In this document: positions 17,671 through 25,672 of the stretch, piece by piece
Numbering within the stretch: position 1 is the stretch's first letter
Layout: each line of letters starts with the position of its first letter
Source: Rhodopseudomonas sp.
GTDB lineage: Bacteria; Pseudomonadota; Alphaproteobacteria; Rhizobiales; Xanthobacteraceae
NCBI RefSeq assembly: GCF_013377015.1
Contig: NZ_JACABA010000004.1
Location: 200,336 to 264,335, forward strand
DNA length: 64,000 nucleotides
Direction: 5' to 3'
The notes under the pieces: generated by a model
What the model saw: the letters and a program-made list of their open reading frames with translations, nothing else
The model's database searches: none
What the model was told of the DNA's origin: nothing
Position numbers and translations under genes: made by a program

Positions 17671-17684
17671 TTGATTCATCTCAA
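17671..17684 (+). promoter_or_regulatory. FixK/FNR-type box
   Basis: TTGATTCATCTCAA matches the FixK/FNR consensus TTGAT-N4-ATCAA at nine of ten defined positions. Its centre is about 83 bp upstream of the ATG at 17761, compatible with a class II activator position for a transcript starting near 17719. The match is seen; oxygen regulation is inferred. Confidence 0.5.
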
Positions 17685-17760
17685 ACGTGAACGAAGCGGC
17701 GATGGTAGGAATTAAATATAATGAACGTGTGCCCCAATGGCTTCAAACAGAGGCGTCGTC

Positions 17761-18036
17761 ATGTCGCACCATCAGAAGCTTTTTGGACGAGCAGCTTTCT
17801 ACCGTAGCCAAGCATCGGTTTCCAAAACCGATCGACACGCTGCGGAAATGTTGGAACTTGCCGATTTCTTTCTGCGAATGGCTCATGACGTACGTGCCTT
17901 CGAAACAGCCGAAAAGCCGTCGCCTTCTGATTCAGGTGCGCGGCGCATGTTGAGCCGATCAGCCAGATCATGGGCTGTCCCGCAACTGAGGCTGCCAAAG
18001 GTTCGTGACCTCTTGCTCCAGATGCCAAGGCTGTGA
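17761..18036 (+). CDS. Small uncharacterised protein behind a FixK-like box
   Basis: A 91-residue protein. Residues 1-45 form a coherent amphipathic helical segment (HQKLFGRAAFYRSQAS...ADFFLRMAHDVRAF) resembling small bradyrhizobial proteins that I recall but cannot name. The C-terminal half is Ser/Arg rich and may be an extension caused by a lost stop codon. The ATG at 17761 has AGAGGC upstream. A second overlapping frame (17687-17953) is open but has no family-like features. No function is recognised; low-oxygen expression is suggested by the upstream box. Confidence 0.5.
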   Translation: MSHHQKLFGRAAFYRSQASVSKTDRHAAEMLELADFFLRMAHDVRAFETAEKPSPSDSGARRMLSRSARSWAVPQLRLPKVRDLLLQMPRL

Positions 18037-18101
18037 CGGGCAGCGAACCGAACCCCTAAGGTTCGTGCAGAGGTTCTCGACCTCCGGTTGCCGCGAAGCG
18101 G

Positions 18102-19466
18102 CTAAGCGTCCTTCTTCCCGAACGCCAGCACGTGCAGCCCTAGCCGGCGACGCACGATCCAGAACAGCAGCACGGTTTCGAACACCAGCGCCGCCGAGGT
18201 CGACGCCGCGGCGCCGTGGCCGCCGTAGCGCGGCACCAGCACGAGGCACAGCGCGATGTTCATCGCGAACGCCAGCGCATAGGCCAGGGCGCAGATCCGC
18301 TGATGCCCGAGCATGTTGAGCAGCCGTTCCACCGGACCGATTGCGGCGCGGACTACCAGCCCGATCGCGGCGATGAACATGATGTCGTAACCGCCGACAA
18401 ATTGCGGCCCGAACAGCCAGAGCAGCGGCTTGCCCAGCGCCAGCAGCGCCACGGTCGCGGCCAGCGACGGCCAGAACGTCCACTTGATGGCATACGCGAC
18501 ATAGGCCGCCAGCCGGGCCTTGTCGCCGGAGGCGTGATATTCGGTGAAGCGGTGCGCGGTGGTCGCCGACATCGCGTAGTGAATGAACGACACCAGCGCC
18601 AGCGTCTTCACCACCGCGTAGTAGATTCCGACCTCCTCCGCCGAGCGGAACTGCTGCAGCACCAGGATGTCGCTGTAGGACAACAGCAGATAGAAGCCTT
18701 CGACCAGCAGGATCGGCAGCGACACCGCAAGCCAGCCGCGAAAATCGTAAGCCTTCGGACCGGCCTCGACGTGGCCGTCGAGCCGGCGGTTCAGCGCGAT
18801 CATCTGCCCGGTCATCGCGATCCACACCGCTGCGCAACTGGCGATCATCGCCACCACCGCGCCGAGATGGAAGCCGAGCGCAAAGGCGCCGGCGGTGAAG
18901 CCGATGATCATCGCCTGCCGGATGATGAATTGCGGCATCAGGCCGAGCCGCATCCAGTCGTGCGAGCGCGCGATGCCGTCCTGGGTATTGGCGACCACGA
19001 AGGCCGGCAGCGTCAGGCAGCCGATATAGAGCGGCAGCACGGTCGCGGCGTCGATCGACGACGACAGCGTCCAGACCAGACCAGCGAGCAGCAGCGACAC
19101 CGCGCTGGACGCCGCCAGTGTCGCCCAACGGCTGCCGGACAGAAAGCCGCGCAGCAGCGCTAGATCGCCGACCGCGCGATATTCCGGGATGATCTTTTGC
19201 GCCGAGGTCGCGAAGCCGAAATCCAGCATGCTGCCAAGCAGCAGCACCCAGGTCCAGACATAGACGTAGATGCCGTAGTCGGAGCCGCCCATCCAGCGCG
19301 CCAGCAGGATCTGCGCGAAATAGGCCATTGCGGCGCTGACGACGCGGATCAGGAAGATGGTGCCGGCGAGCCGGTTGGTGAGCGAGTTCTCATTGGAGCT
19401 GCCGAACATTGCGCGCAGCCGCGCCTTCAGGCCCGCGAGCGGCGTTGCTGCTGATTGAGCATCCAT
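18102..19466 (-). CDS. Polysaccharide biosynthesis flippase (MOP/Wzx-like)
   Basis: A 454-residue integral membrane protein with about 12-14 hydrophobic helices and the N-terminal block RLAGTIFLIRVVSAAMAYFAQILLARWMGGSDYGIYVYVWTW (about residues 34-75) characteristic of oligosaccharide flippases of the MOP exporter superfamily. It would move undecaprenyl-linked glycan precursors across the inner membrane. The ATG at 19466 is preferred over the upstream TTG. No glycosyltransferase genes are adjacent, so the glycan it handles cannot be told. The gene stands alone, convergent with the small gene at 17761-18036. Confidence 0.85.
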   Translation of the reverse strand: MDAQSAATPLAGLKARLRAMFGSSNENSLTNRLAGTIFLIRVVSAAMAYFAQILLARWMGGSDYGIYVYVWTWVLLLGSMLDFGFATSAQKIIPEYRAVGDLALLRGFLSGSRWATLAASSAVSLLLAGLVWTLSSSIDAATVLPLYIGCLTLPAFVVANTQDGIARSHDWMRLGLMPQFIIRQAMIIGFTAGAFALGFHLGAVVAMIASCAAVWIAMTGQMIALNRRLDGHVEAGPKAYDFRGWLAVSLPILLVEGFYLLLSYSDILVLQQFRSAEEVGIYYAVVKTLALVSFIHYAMSATTAHRFTEYHASGDKARLAAYVAYAIKWTFWPSLAATVALLALGKPLLWLFGPQFVGGYDIMFIAAIGLVVRAAIGPVERLLNMLGHQRICALAYALAFAMNIALCLVLVPRYGGHGAAASTSAALVFETVLLFWIVRRRLGLHVLAFGKKDA

Positions 19467-19884
19467 GAGAGCCAAAGCGCGAAACCCTGGAGATTGGCGT
19501 TGCGGCCGCAGGCAAAGCCCGCGGCGATCCGATCTAGCAAGGATTCGTTAAGATTCGGTTGGGCGAACCAGGCACCGTTGACCAATACGGGACAGGCGGG
19601 GTCTGCGGACAGCGGTTAGATTGCAAATTGAGAATCGGACTGAATATCAGCCGACGCGGGACAGCGGAGCGAATCGCAGTTTCGTGGGTATTTAGATAAG
19701 GTGATGGATCGCGTTCGGCGTTTGATCCCCCGATTTTCGACCGTGTTCTGTGGACCCGTGATGGAACCTCGGAATGTTGATCGGGTTTGCCACACGACAC
19801 ATGCTACAAGTTCTCAACACACGGTCAGCCAGATAGCCCGATACCTGGTTCGCGCTAAACTGATCTCCAGGCAGGATTTACTCG
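19467..19884. other. Intergenic stretch without a recognised gene
   Basis: This 418-bp region of lower GC separates the flippase from the small membrane protein. A plus-strand open frame (19701-20003) is present but lacks a ribosome-binding site and family-like sequence. The stretch probably carries the two divergent promoters; no clear motif was found. Confidence 0.5.
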
Positions 19885-20109
19885 ATGCCGAAAATTCCAA
19901 TGCCGAAACTATCCGTCCGGGTCGTCGGCCAACTCGTTGTGGCGGCGATTGTCGCCTTGGTTGCTGCAGCGGCCTTGGACTATATCGCGCACAGCCAGCT
20001 TGAACTGTCGCCCGATGCGGTCCGTGGTGGCGCTCTCAATGGCGCGAGTCTGGTGGTCGCATTTCTGCTTGTCGCCGGAATTGGCCGTAGCCAAAAAGAC
20101 AAACGGTAA
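19885..20109 (+). CDS. Small two-helix membrane protein
   Basis: A 74-residue protein with two hydrophobic segments, VVGQLVVAAIVALVAAAALDYIA (about 13-35) and GASLVVAFLLVAGIG (about 53-67), and a positively charged tail (RSQKDKR), suggesting an inner-membrane hairpin. The ATG at 19885 has AGGCAGGA upstream. It precedes the PAS-MCP pair but is separated from it by 215 bp with palindromic motifs, so it is probably a separate transcript. Function is not recognised. Confidence 0.55.
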   Translation: MPKIPMPKLSVRVVGQLVVAAIVALVAAAALDYIAHSQLELSPDAVRGGALNGASLVVAFLLVAGIGRSQKDKR

Positions 20110-20121
20110 TCGGCCGCCATC

Positions 20122-20138
20122 CAACTAACAGTTAGTTG
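20122..20138. promoter_or_regulatory. Palindrome CAACTAAC-A-GTTAGTTG
   Basis: A perfect 8-bp dyad with a one-base centre lies 13 bp after the small membrane protein gene. A half-similar site, AACTAACCGTTAA, recurs at 20211-20223, so this is a candidate operator pair for the PAS-MCP genes downstream. Confidence 0.5.
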
Positions 20139-20210
20139 TCGGGAAATTGCCTGACATGGCGAAAACGTTCGCGTTTATTTCGCGCGAGCGACCGGCTCGT
20201 TGCGCGGGCC

Positions 20211-20223
20211 AACTAACCGTTAA
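20211..20223. promoter_or_regulatory. Second AACTAAC-N-GTTA motif
   Basis: AACTAACCGTTAA repeats the core of the palindrome at 20122-20138. It lies 89 bp downstream of that site and about 100 bp upstream of the PAS gene start. The duplication of an unusual dyad in a short spacer argues for a DNA-binding protein. Confidence 0.4.
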
Positions 20224-20324
20224 GAATATCCTCGTAGCTGTACGAGGCCATCGGGTCGTTCGTCCGAACGACAGTGGCGCCAGTGACGACCCCAGTTGGA
20301 TTGTTGCCAGTGACCCACGCTATC

Positions 20325-20825
20325 ATGCCGACTTCTGTCGAAGTCTTCTTCGACGACATCATCGTTTCCAAAACCGACACCAAAGGTCGCATCACCTACG
20401 CCAACAGAGTGTTCGCTCAGGTGTGCGGTTACAGTGAGGCCGAACTGATCGGCAAGCCGCACAGTATCCTGCGACACCCCGATATGCCGCGCTGTGTGTT
20501 CAAACTGCTATGGGATACCATTCAGAACGGGCGTGAGATTTTCGCCTACGTCAAGAACATCACGCGGAACGGTGATTTCTACTGGGTGTTCGCCCATGTG
20601 ACGCCGTCGTTCGATTCCGAGCGCAACATCATCGGCTACCACTCCAATCGCCGCGTTCCCGAGCGTCGCGTCATCGGCGCTCTCGCGCCGCTCTATGCCG
20701 AGCTGCTGGCCGAGGAGGCCCGCCACCGCAATGGCAAGGAGGCGTTGGAAGCCGGATATCGCCGCCTGATCGCGTTCGTCAATTCAAAGAACATGTCCTA
20801 TGACCAGCTTGTCTTCGCTCTCTAA
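20325..20825 (+). CDS. Aer-like PAS-domain sensor protein
   Basis: A 166-residue soluble protein made mostly of one Aer-type PAS domain: [77 protein letters not shown] spans residues 5-80 or so, followed by a helical tail. PAS domains of this class bind FAD or another redox ligand and control energy taxis. The 3' end overlaps the MCP gene by 26 bp, so sensor and signalling module are made as two coupled proteins rather than one Aer. A GTG at 20274 is an alternative start; neither start has a good ribosome-binding site. Confidence 0.85.
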   Translation: MPTSVEVFFDDIIVSKTDTKGRITYANRVFAQVCGYSEAELIGKPHSILRHPDMPRCVFKLLWDTIQNGREIFAYVKNITRNGDFYWVFAHVTPSFDSERNIIGYHSNRRVPERRVIGALAPLYAELLAEEARHRNGKEALEAGYRRLIAFVNSKNMSYDQLVFAL

Positions 20826-22128
20826 GGCCGTCGCCTGCCTCGCCGTCGCGGCTGCGGCGTTAATCGCCGCATCGATCGGCGCGGCGCTGGACTCGCCGTG
20901 GCTGCTGGCCGCCGGCCTGGCCGCGATCGCGCTGGCGCTGGGCGCAATCGGCGCGCTGCTGTTCAGGTTCGATCGTGCGGTGGCTCAGCTCGGAGAGGTC
21001 TGCGGCCGGATCGCCGACGGCGATTTCGAGGCCCGCGTGATGTATAGCCGCGAAGGCGGCCGTCTCGGCGAGCTGCAGCACGGCCTCAACGACATGATCG
21101 ACCGCTGCGATGCGTTCGTCCGCGAGGCCAGCGCCGCAATGGGGGCGATTCGCGACGACAAGTATTATCGTCGGATCCTGCCGCAGGGCCTGCGCGGCGC
21201 GCTGCTGATCGCCAGTCAGACCATCAACGACGCCATGCAGGCGATCGAACTCCGCGTCGCGGCCTTCAACGCCAACACCGCCGAATTCGAAAGCGCGATC
21301 GGCGCGGTAATCGGCACCGTTTCGGCGGCCTCGAACAATATGGGCGACACCGCCAGCAGCCTCGGCCGCGGCGTGGCGGCGACGCGGGAGCGGGCGCTTG
21401 CGGTGTCGGCGGCGTCCGAGCAGGCCGCCGCCAATATGGAGACCGTCGCGGCGGCGACCACCGAATTGACCGCGTCGGCCAACGAGATCTTCGGCAACGT
21501 CAACCGCTCGGCCGCGATCGCCAAGGCGGCGGTGTCGAACGCCGAAAGCGCCCGCGTCACCGTCGGCGGCTTGCGCAGCGCCACGGAACGGATCGGCACC
21601 ATCGTGCAGCTGATCGATGAAATCGCCGCCCAGACCAATCTGCTGGCGCTCAATGCGACGATCGAAGCGGCCCGCGCCGGCGAGGCGGGCAGGGGCTTCT
21701 CGGTGGTCGCCCAGGAGGTGAAATCGCTCGCGGCGCAGACCGCGAAGGCGACCCAGGATATCTCGGTGAGCATCGCCGAAGTGCAGGAAACCACCAAGGA
21801 GGCCGCGGACGCGATCGCGAACATCAGCCAAACCATCGGCGAGGTCGACGAGATCACCCATCACGTGGCGCGAGCGGTGGAGGCGCAGACCGCCGCCACC
21901 GGCGAAGTGGCCCGCAATATCGAGCAGGCTTTCGCCGGGATTCGCGATATTTCCGGCAATATTCAGGGCGTCAGCGTCAATGTCGGCGAGACCGAACAGC
22001 ACGCCGGCACCACGCTCAGCGCTTCGAGCTCGCTCGCCGAACAGGCGGCGACGCTCGGCGACACGGTCCGCAGTTTTCTGCAATCACTGCGCCGCGGCGA
22101 ACAGGAACGCCGCGCCCAGGCTGGTTGA
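20800..22128 (+). CDS. Methyl-accepting chemotaxis protein with two N-terminal membrane helices
   Basis: A 442-residue chemoreceptor. Two closely spaced hydrophobic segments (about 8-28 and 34-52) leave almost no periplasmic loop, so it cannot sense periplasmic ligands directly. A HAMP-like segment follows ([17 protein letters not shown]) and then a long coiled coil with the conserved hairpin [38 protein letters not shown] (about 268-305) that binds CheA/CheW. No CheR-binding pentapeptide is visible at the C-terminus. The start lies inside the upstream PAS gene. The pair probably forms a split aerotaxis-type receptor. Confidence 0.93.
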   Translation: MTSLSSLSKAVACLAVAAAALIAASIGAALDSPWLLAAGLAAIALALGAIGALLFRFDRAVAQLGEVCGRIADGDFEARVMYSREGGRLGELQHGLNDMIDRCDAFVREASAAMGAIRDDKYYRRILPQGLRGALLIASQTINDAMQAIELRVAAFNANTAEFESAIGAVIGTVSAASNNMGDTASSLGRGVAATRERALAVSAASEQAAANMETVAAATTELTASANEIFGNVNRSAAIAKAAVSNAESARVTVGGLRSATERIGTIVQLIDEIAAQTNLLALNATIEAARAGEAGRGFSVVAQEVKSLAAQTAKATQDISVSIAEVQETTKEAADAIANISQTIGEVDEITHHVARAVEAQTAATGEVARNIEQAFAGIRDISGNIQGVSVNVGETEQHAGTTLSASSSLAEQAATLGDTVRSFLQSLRRGEQERRAQAG

Positions 22129-22292
22129 TCTGGTCGGTTCAACAAGGTCCGGCCGGCCAGGTGCGAACCGGCCGGCTCTTGTCCAACTGCAACCGGTCGG
22201 GCGCGAAGCCTTGGGGCCTCGATCCAGAGCGCGGTCGCTGCTACGCGATCAGCGCCATTTCTGCCGCTGTGGAAACTCCCGGCAAACAGCCC

Positions 22293-22838
22293 TTACGCAA
22301 CCTTGACGTCGATCTTTTTCGCGGGCTTTTTCGCGTCGGGCTTCTTCGGGAGCGTTACCGTCAGTATGCCCTTCTTGAAGCTGGCTTCGATCTTGTCGGC
22401 ATCGACGCCCTCCGGAATGGCAAAGTAGCGTTCGAATGAGCCGAAGCGGCGCTCCTGGAGATGATAGCCGTTTTGCTTCTCCTCCTTCTCCTCCTGCTTT
22501 TCGCCCTTGATGGTCAGCCCACCGTTGTCGAGCTTCACCTCAAAATTCTTCTCGTCCATTCCGGGCAGCTCGGCGGTGACCTTGTAGGCGCTGTCGTTCT
22601 CAACGATGTCGACGGCCGGAGTGGCGGTCAATTTCAGTCCACGCCCCCAGAGCGGCTCGATATCGAAGGGCGAACGGCGGAACGGCGACAGCCATGAACC
22701 TCGATCGAAATCCTCGAACAGTCGATCGACTTCCCGGCGCAGGCCTTCAAGCGGGCGCCATGCCTGCACCGCGGTGGCGGCTTGGTCGACTTTCTTTTCT
22801 TCGGTTTTCACCGGCAGCTTGGTTGCAGCTTCAGCCAT
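22293..22838 (-). CDS. Hsp20/alpha-crystallin family small heat-shock protein
   Basis: An ATP-independent holdase of 181 residues. The alpha-crystallin domain runs from about residue 70 (PAVDIVENDSAYKVTAELPGMDEKNFEVKLDNGGLTIKGEK) to the FKKGILTVTLPK strand, followed by a Lys-rich tail with IDVKVA. The EKQEEKEEKQNG insertion matches class A/B rhizobial Hsp20s. AGGAG lies upstream of the ATG. It heads a leftward-reading group of small stress-associated genes (DUF2934 and others). The 100-bp leader was inspected for a ROSE thermometer hairpin, but I could not make a convincing one. Confidence 0.95.
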   Translation of the reverse strand: MAEAATKLPVKTEEKKVDQAATAVQAWRPLEGLRREVDRLFEDFDRGSWLSPFRRSPFDIEPLWGRGLKLTATPAVDIVENDSAYKVTAELPGMDEKNFEVKLDNGGLTIKGEKQEEKEEKQNGYHLQERRFGSFERYFAIPEGVDADKIEASFKKGILTVTLPKKPDAKKPAKKIDVKVA

Positions 22839-22941
22839 AATGAAATTCTCCTATCAACTGAAAGGACGACACTTCCCCCGCTAAGGACTTCTCGCTTCCG
22901 CTCGATATCCCGACAGGTGAGACTTCAGACTCAACCGGCTG

Positions 22942-23127
22942 CTACGCGACCAGTGCCATTTCGGCCGGCTCGGGCCGGGCCTCGACCGATTCAGCAGGCT
23001 TCGCGGACGGCGCGATTTCCTGTTCGGCGATCAGCCAGAATTCGGTGTCGCGCCCGCTGGGTTGTCCTGCCGTTTCCCAGAGTTGATAGGCCCGGCAGTT
23101 GATGAGGTTTTGCGTTGCTTGATCCAT
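22942..23127 (-). CDS. DUF2934 small protein
   Basis: A 61-residue protein whose first half (INCRAYQLWETAGQPSGRDTEFWLIAEQEI) is a DUF2934 domain, a short helical module frequent next to Hsp20 and stress genes in rhizobia. The remaining tail is Ala/Glu/Pro rich. The ATG at 23127 has a strong AAGGAG site. It lies upstream of, and in the same orientation as, hsp20 (103 bp gap), so the two may share a transcript. Function is unknown. Confidence 0.88.
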   Translation of the reverse strand: MDQATQNLINCRAYQLWETAGQPSGRDTEFWLIAEQEIAPSAKPAESVEARPEPAEMALVA

Positions 23128-23248
23128 GGCGTCTGCTCCTTCTCACGGTCATCGGGTCGCGTCGCATCCGGACGATGGTCAGCCGATCCCAAGATTTAAA
23201 AAATCAATTCTCCAATTTCTGCGGCGAGGCGAAGCCGAACCGAAATCT

Positions 23249-23512
23249 CTAGCTGGCATCGAACTCATCCTCTCTGGATCGACACCCCCTGCACTCGGCA
23301 AGGCACGCGCGCATGGCTGCGAGTGCGGCTTTGCTCAGCCGCACCGGGTCGCCTTCTCCGGACGCGGCGAGGGCAAGAATCTTGTCCGCCAAACATGCCT
23401 GGATCGCCGGGAGGCGCTCGGTCTTCGTCAAGGCCCTGGTCGCATGAATTAAGGCGCTCTGCAGCAAATCGAACTGCCCTGGCAGAAATCGTCTCAACTG
23501 CAATTCGGTCAT
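23249..23512 (-). CDS. Hypothetical Cys-containing small protein
   Basis: An 87-residue predicted helical protein (LPGQFDLLQSALIHATRALTKTERLPAIQACLADKILALAASGEGD). It has cysteines in QACLA and in the cluster ACLAECRGC near the C-terminus. I recognise no family. The gene has the same orientation as its neighbours and a GC-biased codon pattern; the ribosome-binding site is weak. Coding status is probable, not certain. Confidence 0.55.
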   Translation of the reverse strand: MTELQLRRFLPGQFDLLQSALIHATRALTKTERLPAIQACLADKILALAASGEGDPVRLSKAALAAMRACLAECRGCRSREDEFDAS

Positions 23513-23594
23513 TTCAATTGCTCAAGGTTGATGAATTGACGGCGATCCCCCGGATCCGGTGGGGGCAAAGTCGTTCCGGGGAATCGCCATTCCA

Positions 23595-23807
23595 TCACCG
23601 TTCCCGGGAAGGGCATGCCGGCGATGAAAGTTGAGTTTCGGGTGTGGTTTCCGGCTTCATTTGCCTTGGTTGCGCCGCATGTGCGGCTTGCTGGACGACC
23701 AGAATCTGAAGCAGCGCCTTCAGCACCCTGCGCTGGTCGTGGTCTGAGCTTTCATTCAGCGCCCGGCGATAAAGCTTGAAGTTCTCATTGCGGATGAACT
23801 GCTGCAT
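23595..23807 (-). CDS. Hypothetical small helical protein
   Basis: A 70-residue protein. Residues 1-37 (FIRNENFKLYRRALNESSDHDQRRVLKALLQILV) resemble a recurrent small rhizobial protein type that begins with a FIRxENxxxF/YRRxL pattern; the tail is Pro/Gln rich. GGGAGA precedes the ATG at 23807. It is the most upstream member of the leftward small-gene group that ends with hsp20. Function is unknown. Confidence 0.68.
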   Translation of the reverse strand: MQQFIRNENFKLYRRALNESSDHDQRRVLKALLQILVVQQAAHAAQPRQMKPETTPETQLSSPACPSRER

Positions 23808-23942
23808 GGGCCGTCTCCCGGAGATGAGGCGAGAATGCGATCAGTCGCCTGAGCTGCCGACGGCAACAAGGTGATGATGAAGCCTATGCATCCCGCCAGG
23901 AGATGTCGGCACGGTATGCGACTCAAGCCTATTCCGGATCAC

Positions 23943-23959
23943 CACGTAAGAATTACGTG
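23943..23959. promoter_or_regulatory. Dyad CACGTAA-N3-TTACGTG upstream of the NarL/FixJ regulator
   Basis: A perfect 7-bp inverted repeat with a 3-nt spacer sits in the 351-bp divergent region 23808-24158, about 200 bp before the regulator start. Palindromes of this size suit dimeric LuxR/NarL-type regulators, so autoregulation or control of the leftward stress genes is possible. Confidence 0.5.
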
Positions 23960-23968
23960 CCGGCTATG

Positions 23969-23985
23969 GTCAGGTTAAGCCTGAC
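23969..23985. promoter_or_regulatory. Dyad GTCAGG-N5-CCTGAC
   Basis: A perfect 6-bp inverted repeat, centred 26 bp from the CACGTAA dyad in the same divergent spacer. The rest of 23808-24158 shows no gene. Confidence 0.4.
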
Positions 23986-24158
23986 GTACCGTCGTTTGCG
24001 TGCTACGATAGCTAACGTTGGCGAAATCTCCAGTCTCGATCTATGATCGCGTGACGTTTGCGCATCGGATTTGATAACGAAAAGTGAGTTCGCTATCTGT
24101 CGAACCGCGGTCTCAGGGACACCGTTTCTGATCGACGAAGTTTTGAGGACGTCACGCG

Positions 24159-24806
24159 GTGACTACCAAGTCTCGTATCTTTGTTGCCGACGATCATCCG
24201 CTCATTCTGGCCGGATTGCATAGGCTGATCGCGGCGGAGGCCGATTTCGAGGTCGTGGGCGAAGCCGAGACGGGACCGGCTGCGCTGGACGGGATTCGTA
24301 GATCGAAACCCGATGCAGCCATTGTCGATATCGCTTTGCCGGGAATGGACGGCATCATGCTGACACGCCACGTCGGCGCGGAGATGCCGAAGGTTCGCAT
24401 CCTGATTCTCTCGGTAAGTGAGGATCGAACCTATCTGACGCAGGCCATCGAGGCCGGCGCGCGAGGCTATCTGGTGGAGCGATCGGCCGCCGCGAATCTT
24501 GCCATCGCCATTCGGGTCGTTCTGGTGGGAGGCCTCTATATCGATCCGGCGGTCGCCTTTCGGACGCTGAATCGGCCCTCGATCTTCGGCGCCACTGAGA
24601 CCTCGGCGATCCGGGAATTATCGGAGCGAGAGACCCAGGTGCTGAAACTGTGTTCGCATGGGCTGACCAACAGGGAAATTTCAGCCCGCGTCGGCGTCAA
24701 GACGATCGAAACCTTCAAGGCCCGTGGGCTCAACAAGCTGGACATCAAGAGCCGCGCCGATCTGGTGCGTTATGCGTCGCGGATTGGCTGGCTGGCCGAC
24801 ATGTAA
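24159..24806 (+). CDS. NarL/FixJ (LuxR)-family response regulator
   Basis: A 215-residue regulator with an N-terminal receiver domain (acidic D11-D12, phosphoacceptor D57 in AAIVDIALPGMDG) and a C-terminal LuxR HTH (LSERETQVLKLCSHGLTNREISARVGVKTIETFKARGLNKL). The switch lysine that normally ends the beta5 strand (GYLLK) is replaced: the sequence reads GYLVER, so phosphorylation signalling may be altered. The start is a GTG at 24159. There is no adjacent histidine kinase. It is divergent from the hsp20/DUF2934 group, which it might control (inference). Confidence 0.92.
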   Translation: MTTKSRIFVADDHPLILAGLHRLIAAEADFEVVGEAETGPAALDGIRRSKPDAAIVDIALPGMDGIMLTRHVGAEMPKVRILILSVSEDRTYLTQAIEAGARGYLVERSAAANLAIAIRVVLVGGLYIDPAVAFRTLNRPSIFGATETSAIRELSERETQVLKLCSHGLTNREISARVGVKTIETFKARGLNKLDIKSRADLVRYASRIGWLADM

Positions 24807-24819
24807 CCGCTGCCCGGCC

Positions 24820-25287
24820 TCACGCCCGCGCTTCGCAGACATCGACCCATTCGGCATTGACGAGCTCGGCCATCCGCTGCGGTGCGATCCGCACCGCGCT
24901 GTGGATCGAGCCCGCGGCCGGCACCACGATGTCGAAGGCCCGCAGCGAAATGTCGCAATAGATCGGCAGCGGCGTCTTCAGCCCGAACGGGCAGACGCCG
25001 CCGACCTCGTGGCCGGTGATCTCGGCGACTTCGTGAACGCCGAGCATCTTCGGCTTGCCGCCGAACGCGGCCTTGGCCTTCTTGTTGTCGAGCCGGGCGG
25101 TGCCGCTGGTGACCACCAGCACCACGCGCGCGCCGATCCGCAGCGACAGCGTCTTGGCGATTTGCTCCGGCGGCACGCCATAGGCCTCGGCCGCCAGCGC
25201 CACGGTCGCCGAACTCATCGTCGATTCCAGCACCGCGATCTCGGGGGCATGGGCGGCGAAGAACGCGCGGACGGACTCAAGACTCAT
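24820..25287 (-). CDS. YbaK/EbsC-type aminoacyl-tRNA deacylase
   Basis: A 155-residue stand-alone editing-domain protein of the YbaK/ProXp superfamily, which hydrolyses mischarged tRNA. Family blocks are TMSSATVALAAEAYGVPPEQIAKTLSLR, the lysine of DNKKAKAAFGGK, GHEVGGVCPFGL (catalytic-pocket loop) and VPAAGSIHSAVRIAP. The convergent response regulator ends 13 bp away. The ATG at 25287 has no strong Shine-Dalgarno sequence but matches family N-termini (SLESVRAFFAAHAP). Which aminoacyl-tRNA it edits cannot be read from the sequence. Confidence 0.9.
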   Translation of the reverse strand: MSLESVRAFFAAHAPEIAVLESTMSSATVALAAEAYGVPPEQIAKTLSLRIGARVVLVVTSGTARLDNKKAKAAFGGKPKMLGVHEVAEITGHEVGGVCPFGLKTPLPIYCDISLRAFDIVVPAAGSIHSAVRIAPQRMAELVNAEWVDVCEARA

Positions 25288-25672
25288 GACTGCTGCCTTC
25301 GGTTCAAATCGACCGTCATGCCGTGCCTGCGCTGCAAGCGCAGCGCAGCCCGGACGGCGATCCTGAAACCGTGGCAGGAGGCGTCACCGCGCCGACACCA
25401 AGTGCGGCAGTTCCGATCGCGTGTGAATGCGTCGCGCTGCCACCCATTGTTGCGATCACGCTCGGCCTCGGTGATACCGCCCGACGCTAGCGCATCATCA
25501 GAGCCAATTGAAGTATCGCCGCACGGAAGCCAGCCATCTCTCGCCGCGTCCGAGCAGAGGTGATGAGCGCGTCGTCGATGCCCGAGAGAGCCGCTTAATT
25601 TCGCGCTAACTGAAACTCCTAACATCTTCTCCATTTGTGCCGTGTAATCATACCGTCAAGGGAGAACGTTAC
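25288..25672. other. Intergenic stretch without a recognised gene
   Basis: This 385-bp segment between the YbaK gene and the small ORF at 25673 has lower coding potential on both strands. Only short overlapping frames occur. It should hold the divergent promoters; I see no clear consensus elements. Confidence 0.5.

Noticed and set aside
17687-17953. 88-codon frame overlapping the small gene at 17761
   Set aside because: Contains no family-like segment, whereas the other frame has a clean amphipathic N-terminal half.
18000-18100. Possible tRNA from GGTTCG-like sequences
   Set aside because: No cloverleaf can be drawn; the GGTTCGTG repeats are direct, not tRNA T-loop context.
19701-20003. 100-codon frame upstream of the small membrane protein
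   Set aside because: No ribosome-binding site and low-quality composition; the 19885-20109 frame is a better candidate.
22839-22941. ROSE-type RNA thermometer upstream of hsp20
   Set aside because: I could not build the expected hairpin masking the AGGAG site in this leader.
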